From Desulforhopalus sp. IMCC35007 (GTDB taxonomy: Bacteria; Desulfobacterota; Desulfobulbia; Desulfobulbales; Desulfocapsaceae), in the NCBI RefSeq assembly GCF_005116575.1, contig NZ_SWCN01000016.1, positions 85,940 to 149,939 of the forward strand: a stretch of 64,000 nt of DNA, read 5' to 3'. Under the pieces are notes generated by a model. The model ran no database searches. It was not told the DNA's origin and saw only the letters and a list, made by a program, of their open reading frames with translations. Shown in pieces: positions 18,844 to 29,840 of this stretch. A program made the translations under genes and the position numbers. Position 1 is the first letter of the stretch; each line of letters opens with the position of its first letter.

Positions 18844-19334
18844 GGGTCTTTTCTCTGTTGGGGTCGTTCTCTCTTGAGATTCCTTCAGGAATCCCTGTTT
18901 AACAGAATCGTTCTTTGTCCTGCAACTACAATTCTCTGAATCGGAAAAAACCGCTCTCTAAGAGAATTTGATAAAGAATCATGATAATCTATAGTTCGTA
19001 AATATCGAACTGAATAAATTGTATTATCTATTTGTTCTATTTTTTCAGGTGTTTTACAATCGGCCTTGTTACAGGCTCATTGAAAAAATGAGTAAAAATG
19101 GCTAGTTATAGTTTTTCCAGAACGATCATCAAGCCTACAGAAAAGACCCAAAATAGCAGAATACCCAATATGGTCAGGTCTTCTTGAAAGGAGACTGATC
19201 CAGTCTTGAGCCGTTTTTATCTTAATCCCATAAAAGGTTTTCTCACAATTTATGGTGGCGTTATCCAACTGGTAGTACTCCAGAAACAGAAAAATTCGCA
19301 GTTGATTCCTCAATAAAATATCAGGAGTTTTGTA
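18844..19334. other. 491-base region between divergent mntP and nhaD
   Basis: No gene is supported; open frames here lack ribosome sites and family signatures. The region should hold both divergent promoters. A sodium riboswitch could sit before nhaD, but I could not match one by eye. Confidence 0.4.
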
Positions 19335-20789
19335 ATGAGTACGGTATTAAATAGATCTTCCTTTTCCACAGCATCTCTGGCCTTTCTTGCTGCTTTGGCT
19401 TTCCCGGCTTTTAACGGAGTCGCTTTTGCGGCAACCTCGGGAGGGGCAGAGGAGACTTTGAATCTTACCCGGCACTGGGGAGGGTATGTTGCCCTCTTCA
19501 TCTTTTTTCTGGCCTATGTTTTTGTCATGCTCGAGGAAATGACGCATATGCGAAAATCCAAGCCTGTCATGCTGGCCGCCGGTATTATCTGGGGTGTGAT
19601 CGGTTTGATATACGCAATGAATGGTATTGATCATGTTGCAGAGGTTGCAATACGCCACAACATTCTCGAGTATGCAGAACTGTTTCTTTTCCTTCTGGTA
19701 GCCATGACCTTCATCAATGCCATGGATGAACGGCAGGTTTTTGAAGTTCTCCGGGTAAAACTGGTCAATGCGGGTTATTCGTTTAAAAAACTGTTCTGGA
19801 TTACGGGTTTGCTGGCATTTTTCATTTCGCCGGTCGCAGATAATCTTACCACTGCCCTGTTGATGTGCGCCGTGGTGATGGCTATTGGCAAAGAAGATAC
19901 AAAATTTGTTGGCTTAGCCTGCATCAACATCGTTGTTGCCGCAAATGCCGGAGGCGCATTTAGCCCCTTTGGAGACATTACCACCCTGATGGTCTGGCAG
20001 AAAGGGATTGTCCAGTTCCAGGAATTTTTTGCGCTATTTATTCCCTCTGTTGTTAACTGGCTCGTGCCTGCGGCCATAATGAGTTTTGCCGTACCGGACA
20101 AGCATCCTGAATCAGGTTCTGATGATGTGCAGCTCAAGCGAGGAGCCCTCGTGATTATAGGTCTGTTTCTCTGGACCATCGCCACAGCGGTAAGTTTTCA
20201 TAATTTCCTCAAACTGCCACCGGTGGTCGGTATGATGGCGGGCTTGTCCCTTTTGAAAATATTCGGTTTTTACCTGAATAAAACCCATATCAAAAACCGG
20301 TTAACCTATGATCCCAAAAAAGCAGAAGAACGGATCGGCCAGATTGTGCCATTTGATGTTTTTGCAAAAGTCGCACGGGCTGAATGGGATACACTGCTTT
20401 TTTTCTATGGAATTATTCTCTGTGTCGGTGGTTTAGGTTTTATGGGGTATCTCGGGCTGATATCCAATATGATGTACCTTGATCTCGGGCCGACAACGGC
20501 CAATATCATAGTAGGTTTTCTTTCCGCAATTGTTGATAATATTCCTGTTATGTTTGCTGTTCTGACCATGATGCCGGAGATGTCCCAGGGGCAGTGGCTG
20601 CTTGTCACCCTGACGGCAGGGGTTGGCGGAAGTATGCTTTCCATTGGCTCTGCGGCTGGTGTTGCACTTATGGGCCAGGCGAGAGGCAAATATACCTTCT
20701 TCGGCCATCTCAAATGGTCTCCGGTTATAGTCTTGGGTTACGCAGCAAGCATTTACACCCATTTCCTGTTAAACGGCTCCTTGATGTAG
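19335..20789 (+). CDS. nhaD: Na+/H+ antiporter NhaD
   Basis: This 484-residue protein exchanges sodium for protons across the inner membrane. It has a signal-like N-terminus (about 31 residues ending VAFA) and about a dozen hydrophobic segments. The ion-site motif FISPVADNLTTALLM and GGAFSPFGDITTLMVW are diagnostic of NhaD in the ion-transporter superfamily. AGGAG lies before the ATG. It is a single-gene unit, expected in marine or salt-adapted bacteria. Confidence 0.92.
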   Translation: MSTVLNRSSFSTASLAFLAALAFPAFNGVAFAATSGGAEETLNLTRHWGGYVALFIFFLAYVFVMLEEMTHMRKSKPVMLAAGIIWGVIGLIYAMNGIDHVAEVAIRHNILEYAELFLFLLVAMTFINAMDERQVFEVLRVKLVNAGYSFKKLFWITGLLAFFISPVADNLTTALLMCAVVMAIGKEDTKFVGLACINIVVAANAGGAFSPFGDITTLMVWQKGIVQFQEFFALFIPSVVNWLVPAAIMSFAVPDKHPESGSDDVQLKRGALVIIGLFLWTIATAVSFHNFLKLPPVVGMMAGLSLLKIFGFYLNKTHIKNRLTYDPKKAEERIGQIVPFDVFAKVARAEWDTLLFFYGIILCVGGLGFMGYLGLISNMMYLDLGPTTANIIVGFLSAIVDNIPVMFAVLTMMPEMSQGQWLLVTLTAGVGGSMLSIGSAAGVALMGQARGKYTFFGHLKWSPVIVLGYAASIYTHFLLNGSLM

Positions 20790-21008
20790 CAGAAGATTGG
20801 TATGGATTCAGGAGAACTGGCAAAAGAGAACAAGCGATTCACAGCTCAAGGTTTTTGGTATTTTTGTAAAAAAGGAATTGGAGCTGAAGATTTTCTCAGA
20901 GCGCTCTGTAACCTTGCGAAATATTCGAAAAACCAATACTATAAATGAAGAGTAGCAAATAAGCTGAATACAAACAGTGCAGTTTCATCTCGAACAGGGA
21001 GTATAACT

Positions 21009-22892
21009 ATGCGCGAGTCAGGGTATTGGGCCGATAACTACCAGAGAAACAGGTTGTCCGTAGAGGATGCGATTGGCAAAATTAATTCCGGGCAACGGAT
21101 TTTTATAGGCTCTTCCTGTGGCGAACCCCAGTACCTGGTGAAAGGTCTGGCCGATGCCAGCAGGATGTTTACTGATCTTGAAATAGTTCGTATGTTCAGC
21201 GGGGAGTCAACATCCCTTTCACGAATTGCAGAAAAATCCAAATCCCAGAACCTCAACATTCGTTCGTTCTATCTCGGTTCTGCCAACACGAAAAGCTTTA
21301 AGGGGGATTTGCGTTTCATTACCCCAATAAATCTCTCTGATGTCCATAAACTGATCAAGTCGAGATTACTGCCAATCCAGGTGGCACTCATCCAGGTGAG
21401 TCCACCCGATGATTTTGGCTGGATGAGTCTTGGTATTTCCGTGGATGTTACCGCTTCAGCTGCTGAAGCGGCTGATCTTGTCATTGCTCAGGTCAATCAA
21501 AAGATGCCAAGGGTATTGGGGAGGAGTTCCATCCATGTCAATGATATAGATTTTTTCGTAGAGCATGACGAGACCCTCATTGAGATCGGCACCTATCCCG
21601 ATGTGGAATCCGCCGGAATGATCGCCCGATATGTATCAAGGCTTGTGGATGATGGTTCGACCATGCAGATGTCTCTGGGGGCCACATCTGCTGCTAATAT
21701 CCAGGCACTCTTGGAAAAAAATGACCTTGGTATCCATACCCAGTATGTCACCAATACCATAATGAAACTTATGGCCATGGGTGTGGTAACCAACAAAGTA
21801 AAAGGCTTTAACGACGGGAAAATTATCTGTAGTAATGCCATCGGCAATCAGGATCTTTACGACCTCCTCGACTATAATTCCGCCGTTGAATTCCACCCTT
21901 CCCATTATGTGAATGATCCGCGGCAGATTGCCAGGAATAATAAAATGGTGGCGATGAATCTTGGCCGGGAGATTGACCTGACCGGCCAGGTAACTGCGGA
22001 TGCTCTCCCCTTTAATAACTTTGCCGGCGTCACCGGAATCCAGGATTTTTTCCGGGGTGCTTCGATGTCAAATGAAGGGAAATCCATTCTGATGTTGACC
22101 TCGACCAGAGAAGGCGGCAAACAGAGCAGGATTGTTCCGATTTTGAAAAACGCAGCTGTTGTGGTTCCCCGCAGTGAGGTGCAGTATGTTGTCACCGAAT
22201 TTGGTTCTGTCAATCTGTTTGGAAGATCCATCCAGGAAAGGGCGACGGCACTCATCTCAATTTCCCATCCGGATTTCAGAGACTGGCTTTTTGATGAAGC
22301 CAAACAACTCGGACTTCTGGGACCTGAGCGAACACTTCGGGAAGAAATTCGATCGATCTATCCTCTTGGCCTTGAAGAGAGCAGAATCATTGAAGGAAAG
22401 AAAATAACCTTGAGGCCGGTTAAACTGACAGACGAACGTGCCATTCAGGAACATTATTACGGTCTTGATAAAATCGATGTGGTTTCGAGGTTTTTCCATG
22501 AAAAGACCAGTTTTGTCAGCAAACAGATCGAACGAACCTTTATCATCGATTACCATAATGATCTTACCCTGGTGGTTGTGGAAGGGCCGCAGGGTTTTGA
22601 GAAGATCCTGGCCGTGGGGGAATACTATCTCAACCCTGAAACGAAACTGGCGGAGATTGCTTTTTCTGTAAATAAGGAGTGGCAGGGTAAGGGACTTTCT
22701 TCCATTATAATTAAAAAGCTTGCAGAGGCGGCCAAAAACGTCGGAATTAAGGGGCTTACGGCCTACACTTCAAAAGAAAATAAACGGATGGTACGGCTGT
22801 TTAATACCCTCGATTATGAAGTGAAAAACAAGTTTGAAAAAGACATGATCTATCTGGAGGCCCGTTTTGATAAGAAGCCTCCAGTTTCCTAG
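21009..22892 (+). CDS. Acetyl-CoA hydrolase/transferase fused to GNAT acetyltransferase
   Basis: The 627-residue protein joins two enzymes. Residues ~10-450 form the acetyl-CoA hydrolase / CoA-transferase fold, with an N-terminal half containing SGQRIFIGSSCGEPQYLV and a C-terminal half with FGSVNLFGRSIQERA. Residues ~462-620 form a GNAT domain (ITLRPVKLTDERAI, then WQGKGLSSIIIKKLAEAA as the acetyl-CoA binding loop). Fusions of this kind recur in Desulfobacterota. The GNAT part may regulate the CoA-transferase part or acetylate another protein; this is unproven. It is preceded by nhaD but separated by 219 bases. Confidence 0.88.
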   Translation: MRESGYWADNYQRNRLSVEDAIGKINSGQRIFIGSSCGEPQYLVKGLADASRMFTDLEIVRMFSGESTSLSRIAEKSKSQNLNIRSFYLGSANTKSFKGDLRFITPINLSDVHKLIKSRLLPIQVALIQVSPPDDFGWMSLGISVDVTASAAEAADLVIAQVNQKMPRVLGRSSIHVNDIDFFVEHDETLIEIGTYPDVESAGMIARYVSRLVDDGSTMQMSLGATSAANIQALLEKNDLGIHTQYVTNTIMKLMAMGVVTNKVKGFNDGKIICSNAIGNQDLYDLLDYNSAVEFHPSHYVNDPRQIARNNKMVAMNLGREIDLTGQVTADALPFNNFAGVTGIQDFFRGASMSNEGKSILMLTSTREGGKQSRIVPILKNAAVVVPRSEVQYVVTEFGSVNLFGRSIQERATALISISHPDFRDWLFDEAKQLGLLGPERTLREEIRSIYPLGLEESRIIEGKKITLRPVKLTDERAIQEHYYGLDKIDVVSRFFHEKTSFVSKQIERTFIIDYHNDLTLVVVEGPQGFEKILAVGEYYLNPETKLAEIAFSVNKEWQGKGLSSIIIKKLAEAAKNVGIKGLTAYTSKENKRMVRLFNTLDYEVKNKFEKDMIYLEARFDKKPPVS

Positions 22893-23488
22893 ATAAACGG
22901 GTTTCCCTGACCCTATTAGCGGGCTGCCAGAAAGAATCTTTTCTGAGACCTCAAGGGTGATGTCACCGGTTTTAGAAAGTGCCGTCGCCCCCCACCCATA
23001 TTTTTCAAGGGGATTGAAGCTCCTATCAATACCAGCCTCGTCTATCACATGCTCGTTAAGGCGGGTTTTCATGCCAAAAATCTGAAAAACCTCTTCGGTG
23101 TTATACACAGCAGCATTGATTCTGCTCTCTTGATCATTCTCTAATACCCCAGACCCTTTCTCCGTATTGAAGCAGTTTGTCTCTTTCTTCTTTTTCCCTG
23201 CGGCTTTTAAAAAGTGCAAAAATAGCTCGCTCATTATTGCATGGGTGCAATATTTGCTGAGTCCATTTATCAACAAGAGGCGTAAGGTTATGTAATGATA
23301 TGAGTACTCCGATGAGATTTACTCTGGCATGTCATTTGCTATTTCGAACGCGAGTATGACAATTGCGCGTTGGTAAAAGTGTTCGCGTAAAATATGTAGA
23401 GTAACTGTTCATTATATGAAAACAGATCCGATGATAAGGCTGATGTGTGTCAAAATCACTGGGATCTACAATGGGAGGTATTATAAAA
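22893..23488. other. 596-base stretch without a confident gene
   Basis: A minus-strand frame (22770-23276) overlaps the end of the acetyl-CoA hydrolase gene. It contains some protein-like sequence (residues ~60-120, including DRSFNPLEKYGWGATALS), but I recognise no family. It may be a remnant of a lost gene. Confidence 0.4.
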
Positions 23489-23980
23489 ATGCAAAATGGA
23501 AAAAAACGAATAATGGGTCGATCTATAAAACTGACAATGGCTGTAATCGTTGTTTTTGGGATATCAGGATTTCTATGCTTAGAGCGAATCTCTATTGCTT
23601 CTGAATCAAGCCCCAAGTCGCTGCTGGCATCTTTTGCAGGAGATACAGCAGTTGGGAAGAATGATTTTTCCCAGGTAGACGTTGTGAAAATCGGTATGGG
23701 TATGGATGCAGGTTCGGGAGAGATGGGGCAGGAAATTGCTGCTCAGTACCAAGGAAAGGCACCGTTTCGGGTCACTTTCGACTCAAAGCAGCTTGTGGGA
23801 CCCATGGAAAGCTATAGCTGGAATTTTGGAGACGGTGAAACCGCCCAAGGTCCCGTAACTTCACATACCTTTTTTTCCGAGGGAACCTACTTTGTGACCC
23901 TTGTTGTAAAAGAGAAAACCGGGGAAGTTCAGGAAAAGCAACTTAAGGTTCTGGTTGGAACACCAGGCGATAAATCTTAA
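23489..23980 (+). CDS. Small exported PKD-domain protein
   Basis: A 163-residue secreted protein with an N-terminal signal or anchor helix (MAVIVVFGISGFLCL). A single PKD-type beta-sandwich domain covers residues ~80-155, recognised by APFRVTFDS, YSWNFGDGE and the closing GTYFVTLVV. PKD domains mediate surface or polysaccharide contacts. I chose the ATG at 23489 because GGGAGG lies about 10 bases upstream; a longer frame starts at 23447. No neighbouring partner suggests its role. Confidence 0.75.
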   Translation: MQNGKKRIMGRSIKLTMAVIVVFGISGFLCLERISIASESSPKSLLASFAGDTAVGKNDFSQVDVVKIGMGMDAGSGEMGQEIAAQYQGKAPFRVTFDSKQLVGPMESYSWNFGDGETAQGPVTSHTFFSEGTYFVTLVVKEKTGEVQEKQLKVLVGTPGDKS

Positions 23981-24130
23981 TGACTGTATTTTTCAGGAAG
24001 ACGAGTTTTATTCTTGTTGTGTTTGACAGTATGTAATAGTTTGTAGCACGTTTAAATTTTAACGGATTCATGGAAATTTTGAGTTCTTGTTCGGACTATA
24101 CATACAGAAAAAAACGTGAGGAGAATACTT

Positions 24131-25069
24131 ATGCTGACCCTTCCTTTGAACCATGTGATCGAGTCGCAGCAGTTCGATCGAAATTTGCTGGAAATAGTTT
24201 TTCAGGTTGCAGATCAGATGAAGGCGGATCTTTTAGGAGAACGAAAGTATGCCAAAGCTCTGGACGGCAAAATCATGGCATCACTGTTTTACGAGTCGTC
24301 TACCCGTACCCGCTTTTCATTTGAAAGTGCGATGTTGCGACTTGGTGGCTCAGTCATTACGACGGAGAATGCCCGGGAGTTTTCAAGTGCGTCTAAAGGT
24401 GAGAGTCTTGCTGATTCAACCCGGATCATGAATGGCTACGCAGATGTGATTGTGATGCGACACAATGAGGCCGGAAGTGCCGTGAAGGCGGCTGCAGTGT
24501 CCCGCATTCCAATAATTAATGCCGGTGACGGGGCGGGGCAGCATCCGACCCAGGCCCTGCTTGACATGTACACCATCGTCGACACTTTTCCAAAATTCAG
24601 TGGACTTAAGGTGGCTATGGTGGGGGATCTTCGTTACGGTCGAACCGTTCGCTCTCTTTCATATCTGCTGACGAAATATGAAGGCGTTGAGATTGTGTTT
24701 GTCTCACCTTCTGTCTGCAGGATGGAGGCGGATATCAAGGAGTATCTTGATAAGAACAACATCAACTGGCATGAAGAGACTGATCTTAAAAAAGTAGCCA
24801 AAGAGGTCGATTGCGTTTACATGACCAGGATTCAGAAAGAGCGTTTTCATTCTGTAGATGATTACAAGGCTGCGGCCAGCAAATACATTCTTACTCCAGA
24901 GATTGTGCAAACGATGAAGCAGGACGCAATCATCATGCATCCCCTGCCAAGAGTAGATGAGATTCCTGCCGAGGTGGACACCGATCCAAGGGCCAGATAT
25001 TTTGAACAGGCCCAGAATGGTCTGTATGTTCGTATGGCCCTTCTCTTTTTACTGCTGCAAAACAATTGA
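24131..25069 (+). CDS. pyrB: Aspartate carbamoyltransferase catalytic chain
   Basis: The 312-residue enzyme condenses carbamoyl phosphate with aspartate, the committed step of pyrimidine synthesis. Carbamoyl-phosphate motif STRTRFSFE, HPTQALLD, GDLRYGRT and the C-terminal HPLPRVDEI are all intact. The ATG at 24131 has GAGGAG at good spacing; an upstream in-frame ATG adds five residues. No pyrI regulatory chain follows; a hairpin terminator and a permease remnant lie next to it. Confidence 0.95.
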   Translation: MLTLPLNHVIESQQFDRNLLEIVFQVADQMKADLLGERKYAKALDGKIMASLFYESSTRTRFSFESAMLRLGGSVITTENAREFSSASKGESLADSTRIMNGYADVIVMRHNEAGSAVKAAAVSRIPIINAGDGAGQHPTQALLDMYTIVDTFPKFSGLKVAMVGDLRYGRTVRSLSYLLTKYEGVEIVFVSPSVCRMEADIKEYLDKNNINWHEETDLKKVAKEVDCVYMTRIQKERFHSVDDYKAAASKYILTPEIVQTMKQDAIIMHPLPRVDEIPAEVDTDPRARYFEQAQNGLYVRMALLFLLLQNN

Positions 25070-25124
25070 AAAAACAACACAACACTTCTATGCCTCTCGA
25101 TTTTCAGGAAAGAAGTGTTGTGTT
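25068..25124. terminator. Terminator hairpin after pyrB, probably bidirectional
   Basis: A 14-base perfect stem (25076-25089 with 25111-25124) begins just after the pyrB stop. On the minus strand it is followed by six T, which fits termination of the convergent permease remnant. On the plus strand only three T follow, so pyrB termination there would be weaker. Confidence 0.65.
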
Positions 25125-25157
25125 TAGCTATTGGAACGACTGGTCTCCCCCTGCGGT

Positions 25158-25469
25158 TTATCTTTTCTCTGAATGCGCTGAAAGACCGCCGGAAACTTCT
25201 TCGGTCTGGTCCTTTGTGATGTCTTCTGGCAGCAATAAATTGAGGAAAACAGCAAGAAATGCAGCGGGCAGTAAGCCCGAAGACAAGAGAATCTTTGCCG
25301 TTGCCGGCAGATGTTGAAGGGCACCTGGCTCGAGTTGCAAGCCGAGGCCAATTGAGATCGAAATGGCAAAAATCACCATGTTACGACGATTCCAGTCAAC
25401 ATCAGAAAGCGTAGAAATTCCCGCCGCAACAACCATTCCAAACATAACAATGACTCCCCCACCAAGCAC
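25158..25469 (-). pseudogene. Uracil/xanthine permease (NCS2) C-terminal remnant
   Basis: About 103 codons match the C-terminal part of nucleobase permeases of the NCS2 family: GGGVIVMFGMVVAAGI, then NMVIFAISISIGLGL and the final helix before a charged tail. Full-length members have about 430-480 residues, so the first three quarters are missing. Nothing permease-like continues upstream in any frame I could see. Its place beside pyrB suggests a former uracil importer of the pyrimidine salvage pathway, now lost. Confidence 0.7.
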
Positions 25470-27078
<1,609 letters not shown>

Positions 27079-27163
27079 CAATCGTAACGGAATTATTCCA
27101 CTGTATGTTTTATTGACTTGTTAAGGCTGCAGTGGATGATTTGTGATTTTGTAATCTGCGGGC

Positions 27164-28360
27164 CTACCTTTCAGGTTGTTGGGGCGGCACAAAACGCCCG
27201 TGTGGCCAAGAAGGTGTGGCAATGGGTACGCCAAGATTGAAGTAAACCATACGGTTGCGTAACTCGATCAGGTTGTTCACCAGCGGTTCCTCGACTTGTG
27301 CGTAAGCTGCTTCATCAGCTATTCTTTTTACCACGATTCCAAGTAGTTCTGTTATGGCGTTACCTACAGAGTTCTGGCTGATGGTGACGATGAGACGCCC
27401 TTCGTCGTCACGGTACAGCAACTGTTTGTAGGCGGGCTTCCAGCGTATTTCGTTGGCAAAAGTTGGATCTTCCAGAACCTGAAGTCGAAGCATGCGGGCG
27501 GCCCGGTGGAACTGGTCGCTGAAGAGCAGGATATCTTCAATGCGATCGGGGAAGGCCGCATCTGCTGGAATTCTATTGTCTTCAGACGCCACCAATGCAA
27601 AGAGCGCCTTGTAAAAGTCCAAAAATCCTCTCAGTATCATATCGTACTCGTGCCAGAATTTGCCGCGATTAAGAGACGCTAATCCTCCGGTAACTTCCCA
27701 GCTGGGTAAACCCTGGGGGTAACCGGTAATGGCAAGCTTTGACTTTGCCGGGGAGATTGGCTTGAGTATTTCAAGATCGAGGACTTCCAGAAAACTCAGA
27801 TAAACATCGCTCAGATAATTAAGAAACAGACCATTGTGGCCGCTGTCTGTGAGATTCGGGTTGTCTTCTGAAGCAAGAGGAGAAGCGGCTAAGTGAGATT
27901 TTTCATAGGCTATGAAGTGATTATGGATCATCCGAATACTTGGGACACCGGGTTTATTCAGAGGCCAGGTCGCATCAAGGCTTGCCTCTCCGCAAAAGAT
28001 CAGGTGCTTTTCAGGATCGGGATATTTTTCCATCATATAGTCAAAGACGACCTTGGTCATACGGCTGAAGACGATATTTTCTTCCCTGGAAAGATGGTCC
28101 CGTCTCACCGGCCGGCCCATAGGATCGAGCACTTTTTGAGAGGTATCGAATATAATAGAGGTGTCAAAGAGATTGGAATGGCCAATGGCCTTGCGATAGA
28201 GAAGGAAACCCTCCGGGCTGCGTAACAGGCCATTCTCTCTTGCCAGATGTCTCAGGTTACATGGACTGTTAAAAAATTCTGTGGGAGCAATACCTTGTGG
28301 AATTTCCGTTGGAATTTTGCGGTGAGGTGTGGTTACTTCCCTGGGAGCACTTATCGTCAT
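27164..28360 (-). CDS. Conserved-looking protein of unknown function
   Basis: The 398-residue protein is cytosolic, without signal peptide or membrane segment. I do not recognise its family. Composition and codon use look like a real gene, and an ATG start at 28360 gives a Pro-rich N-terminus. Visible features are a His-containing strand PSIRMIHNHFIAYEKSH (weakly reminiscent of HIT-type nucleotidyl enzymes, but without H-x-H-x-H) and ITGYPQGLPSWEVTGGLASL. It stands alone, convergent with argF. Confidence 0.6.
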   Translation of the reverse strand: MTISAPREVTTPHRKIPTEIPQGIAPTEFFNSPCNLRHLARENGLLRSPEGFLLYRKAIGHSNLFDTSIIFDTSQKVLDPMGRPVRRDHLSREENIVFSRMTKVVFDYMMEKYPDPEKHLIFCGEASLDATWPLNKPGVPSIRMIHNHFIAYEKSHLAASPLASEDNPNLTDSGHNGLFLNYLSDVYLSFLEVLDLEILKPISPAKSKLAITGYPQGLPSWEVTGGLASLNRGKFWHEYDMILRGFLDFYKALFALVASEDNRIPADAAFPDRIEDILLFSDQFHRAARMLRLQVLEDPTFANEIRWKPAYKQLLYRDDEGRLIVTISQNSVGNAITELLGIVVKRIADEAAYAQVEEPLVNNLIELRNRMVYFNLGVPIATPSWPHGRFVPPQQPER

Positions 28361-28642
28361 AAGATCCTCTGTTCTTTGAGTTGTGCATCTAAAAAGTATC
28401 TCTTTTCATCATTGCGCCAGCTCTCGTTGTAATCTCACTGAAATGTTAAACAGGTCGTGATTGTTAACGAATTATTGAAGTATACAAGCTAACCAGAAGC
28501 TTCGGGAACTGTCAATGAAGAGTACTGCTCAGGGTTTTTCTTTAAAGCACCAAGAAAAAGAGTTGCAATCCTTACAGGTGCAGTCTTAATTATTGTTTCT
28601 TGCACAAGAGTTAACATTACAATTTTACAGGAGGAATGATAG

Positions 28643-29506
28643 ATGAACAGAGTCACCTTGAGGCATCTGCTGCTTGCGAGTTTATTTGTTTTCTTTTTTG
28701 TTTCAGATGGTTTTTCTAAAAGTGAATGCAAAGCTGTCTATGGACAGTCTGCCAGGTTGTTTACCCTTGCAACGGGAAGTCCCGGTGAGCTTGGTCTGCT
28801 GGAAAAGCTGGCAGACGAATTTAACCGGGAGCATGGAACGTCCATGTGCTGGCAAAAGGCCGGCTCGGGGAAATCTCTGGCTCTTCTGAAAAACAAGGAA
28901 GTAGATCTTGTTATGGTCCATGCTCCTGCTGCCGAAAAAAAAGCAGTAGAAGATGGTTGGGCAATAAAGCGTACTCTCATAGGTTCAAATGAATTTTATA
29001 TTGTTGGGCCGGCAGATGATCCTGCGGGGATTCGCGGAGCGGGTTCTGCGGCGGAGGCCTATAAAATGATTGCCGCAAAACAACTCCCCTTTCTTTCACG
29101 GGGAGATAACTCCGGTACTCATAAAAAAGAACTTAATATCTGGAAGACCGCCGGAGTTACGCCGGAGGGAGACTGGTACGTGGTCACTAAAGATTTCATG
29201 ATGGCAACGTTGAAAAAAGCAAATGATATTGGCGGTTATTTTATGACGGATTCATCTACATGGGTAGTGGGTCAAAAGGACTTTGCAGATTTAAAGATAC
29301 TCTTTAAAGGTGACCCGGTTCTCATCAATACCTATCATGGTCTCTGCCAACCCGAAGGTGCCACGGTGGGACAGGAGGCGGCTTCAAAGTTCATAGACTT
29401 TCTCTCATCTGAGGCTGGCCAGAGTATTATAAGGACCTATGGTGAGGCCGACCATGGTGCACCGATGTACAACGACGCTGACTATGCAAGGCAGTATGAG
29501 CATTAA
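28643..29506 (+). CDS. Tungstate/molybdate-type ABC substrate-binding protein (TupA-like), orphan
   Basis: The 287-residue exported protein has a signal peptide of about 25 residues and the solute-binding fold of TupA. FTLATGSPGELGLLEKL starts the first lobe. The oxyanion site segment LPFLSRGDNSGTHKKEL is diagnostic, and YFMTDSSTW lies in the second lobe. It would bind tungstate or molybdate in the periplasm. No permease or ATPase gene is adjacent, so it must use a transporter encoded elsewhere. GGAGG lies before the ATG. Confidence 0.85.
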   Translation: MNRVTLRHLLLASLFVFFFVSDGFSKSECKAVYGQSARLFTLATGSPGELGLLEKLADEFNREHGTSMCWQKAGSGKSLALLKNKEVDLVMVHAPAAEKKAVEDGWAIKRTLIGSNEFYIVGPADDPAGIRGAGSAAEAYKMIAAKQLPFLSRGDNSGTHKKELNIWKTAGVTPEGDWYVVTKDFMMATLKKANDIGGYFMTDSSTWVVGQKDFADLKILFKGDPVLINTYHGLCQPEGATVGQEAASKFIDFLSSEAGQSIIRTYGEADHGAPMYNDADYARQYEH

Positions 29507-29561
29507 TAAAGATTACCGCGATGATATCCTGCAGTGTTCTGCCCAAGCGAAATAATATCCA

Positions 29562-29587
29562 GGAAAGGAACAATATTGTTCCTTTCC
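29562..29587 (+). terminator. Perfect 26-base palindrome after the tupA-like gene
   Basis: Two 13-base arms (GGAAAGGAACAAT / ATTGTTCCTTTCC) meet without a loop. The sequence just after is moderately T-rich, so it probably ends the upstream transcript. The rest of 29507-29840 shows no gene. Confidence 0.5.
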
Positions 29588-29840
29588 GCTTCTGTTGTTT
29601 TATAGATTTCTCATTGTATCGCCTTGCACCAGGCCTGCTGTTGTGAAGGGGATTTCGTTCTCCTGCTTTTATAAAAATGTTAAAAAGCACTCACTTTCCT
29701 TTTGAAAATGATTAAAGTAAGATCTCACAGAACAATGTAGCCTTGCGAGATGTTATCTCGTTTTTTTTGGTTTGTTTGCAAATCAAGAGATAAAGATGGC
29801 ACTTTACACATAATTTTAATGAGATTTGAGGAGTAGTACT

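Noticed and set aside
18844..18960. Manganese riboswitch (yybP-ykoY) before mntP
   Set aside because: A short hairpin is present but the conserved internal-loop sequences of the riboswitch are not.
22770..23276. 168-codon minus-strand frame overlapping the acetyl-CoA hydrolase gene
   Set aside because: The 123-base overlap with a certain gene and the lack of a recognised family make it unlikely as it stands; part may be a gene remnant.
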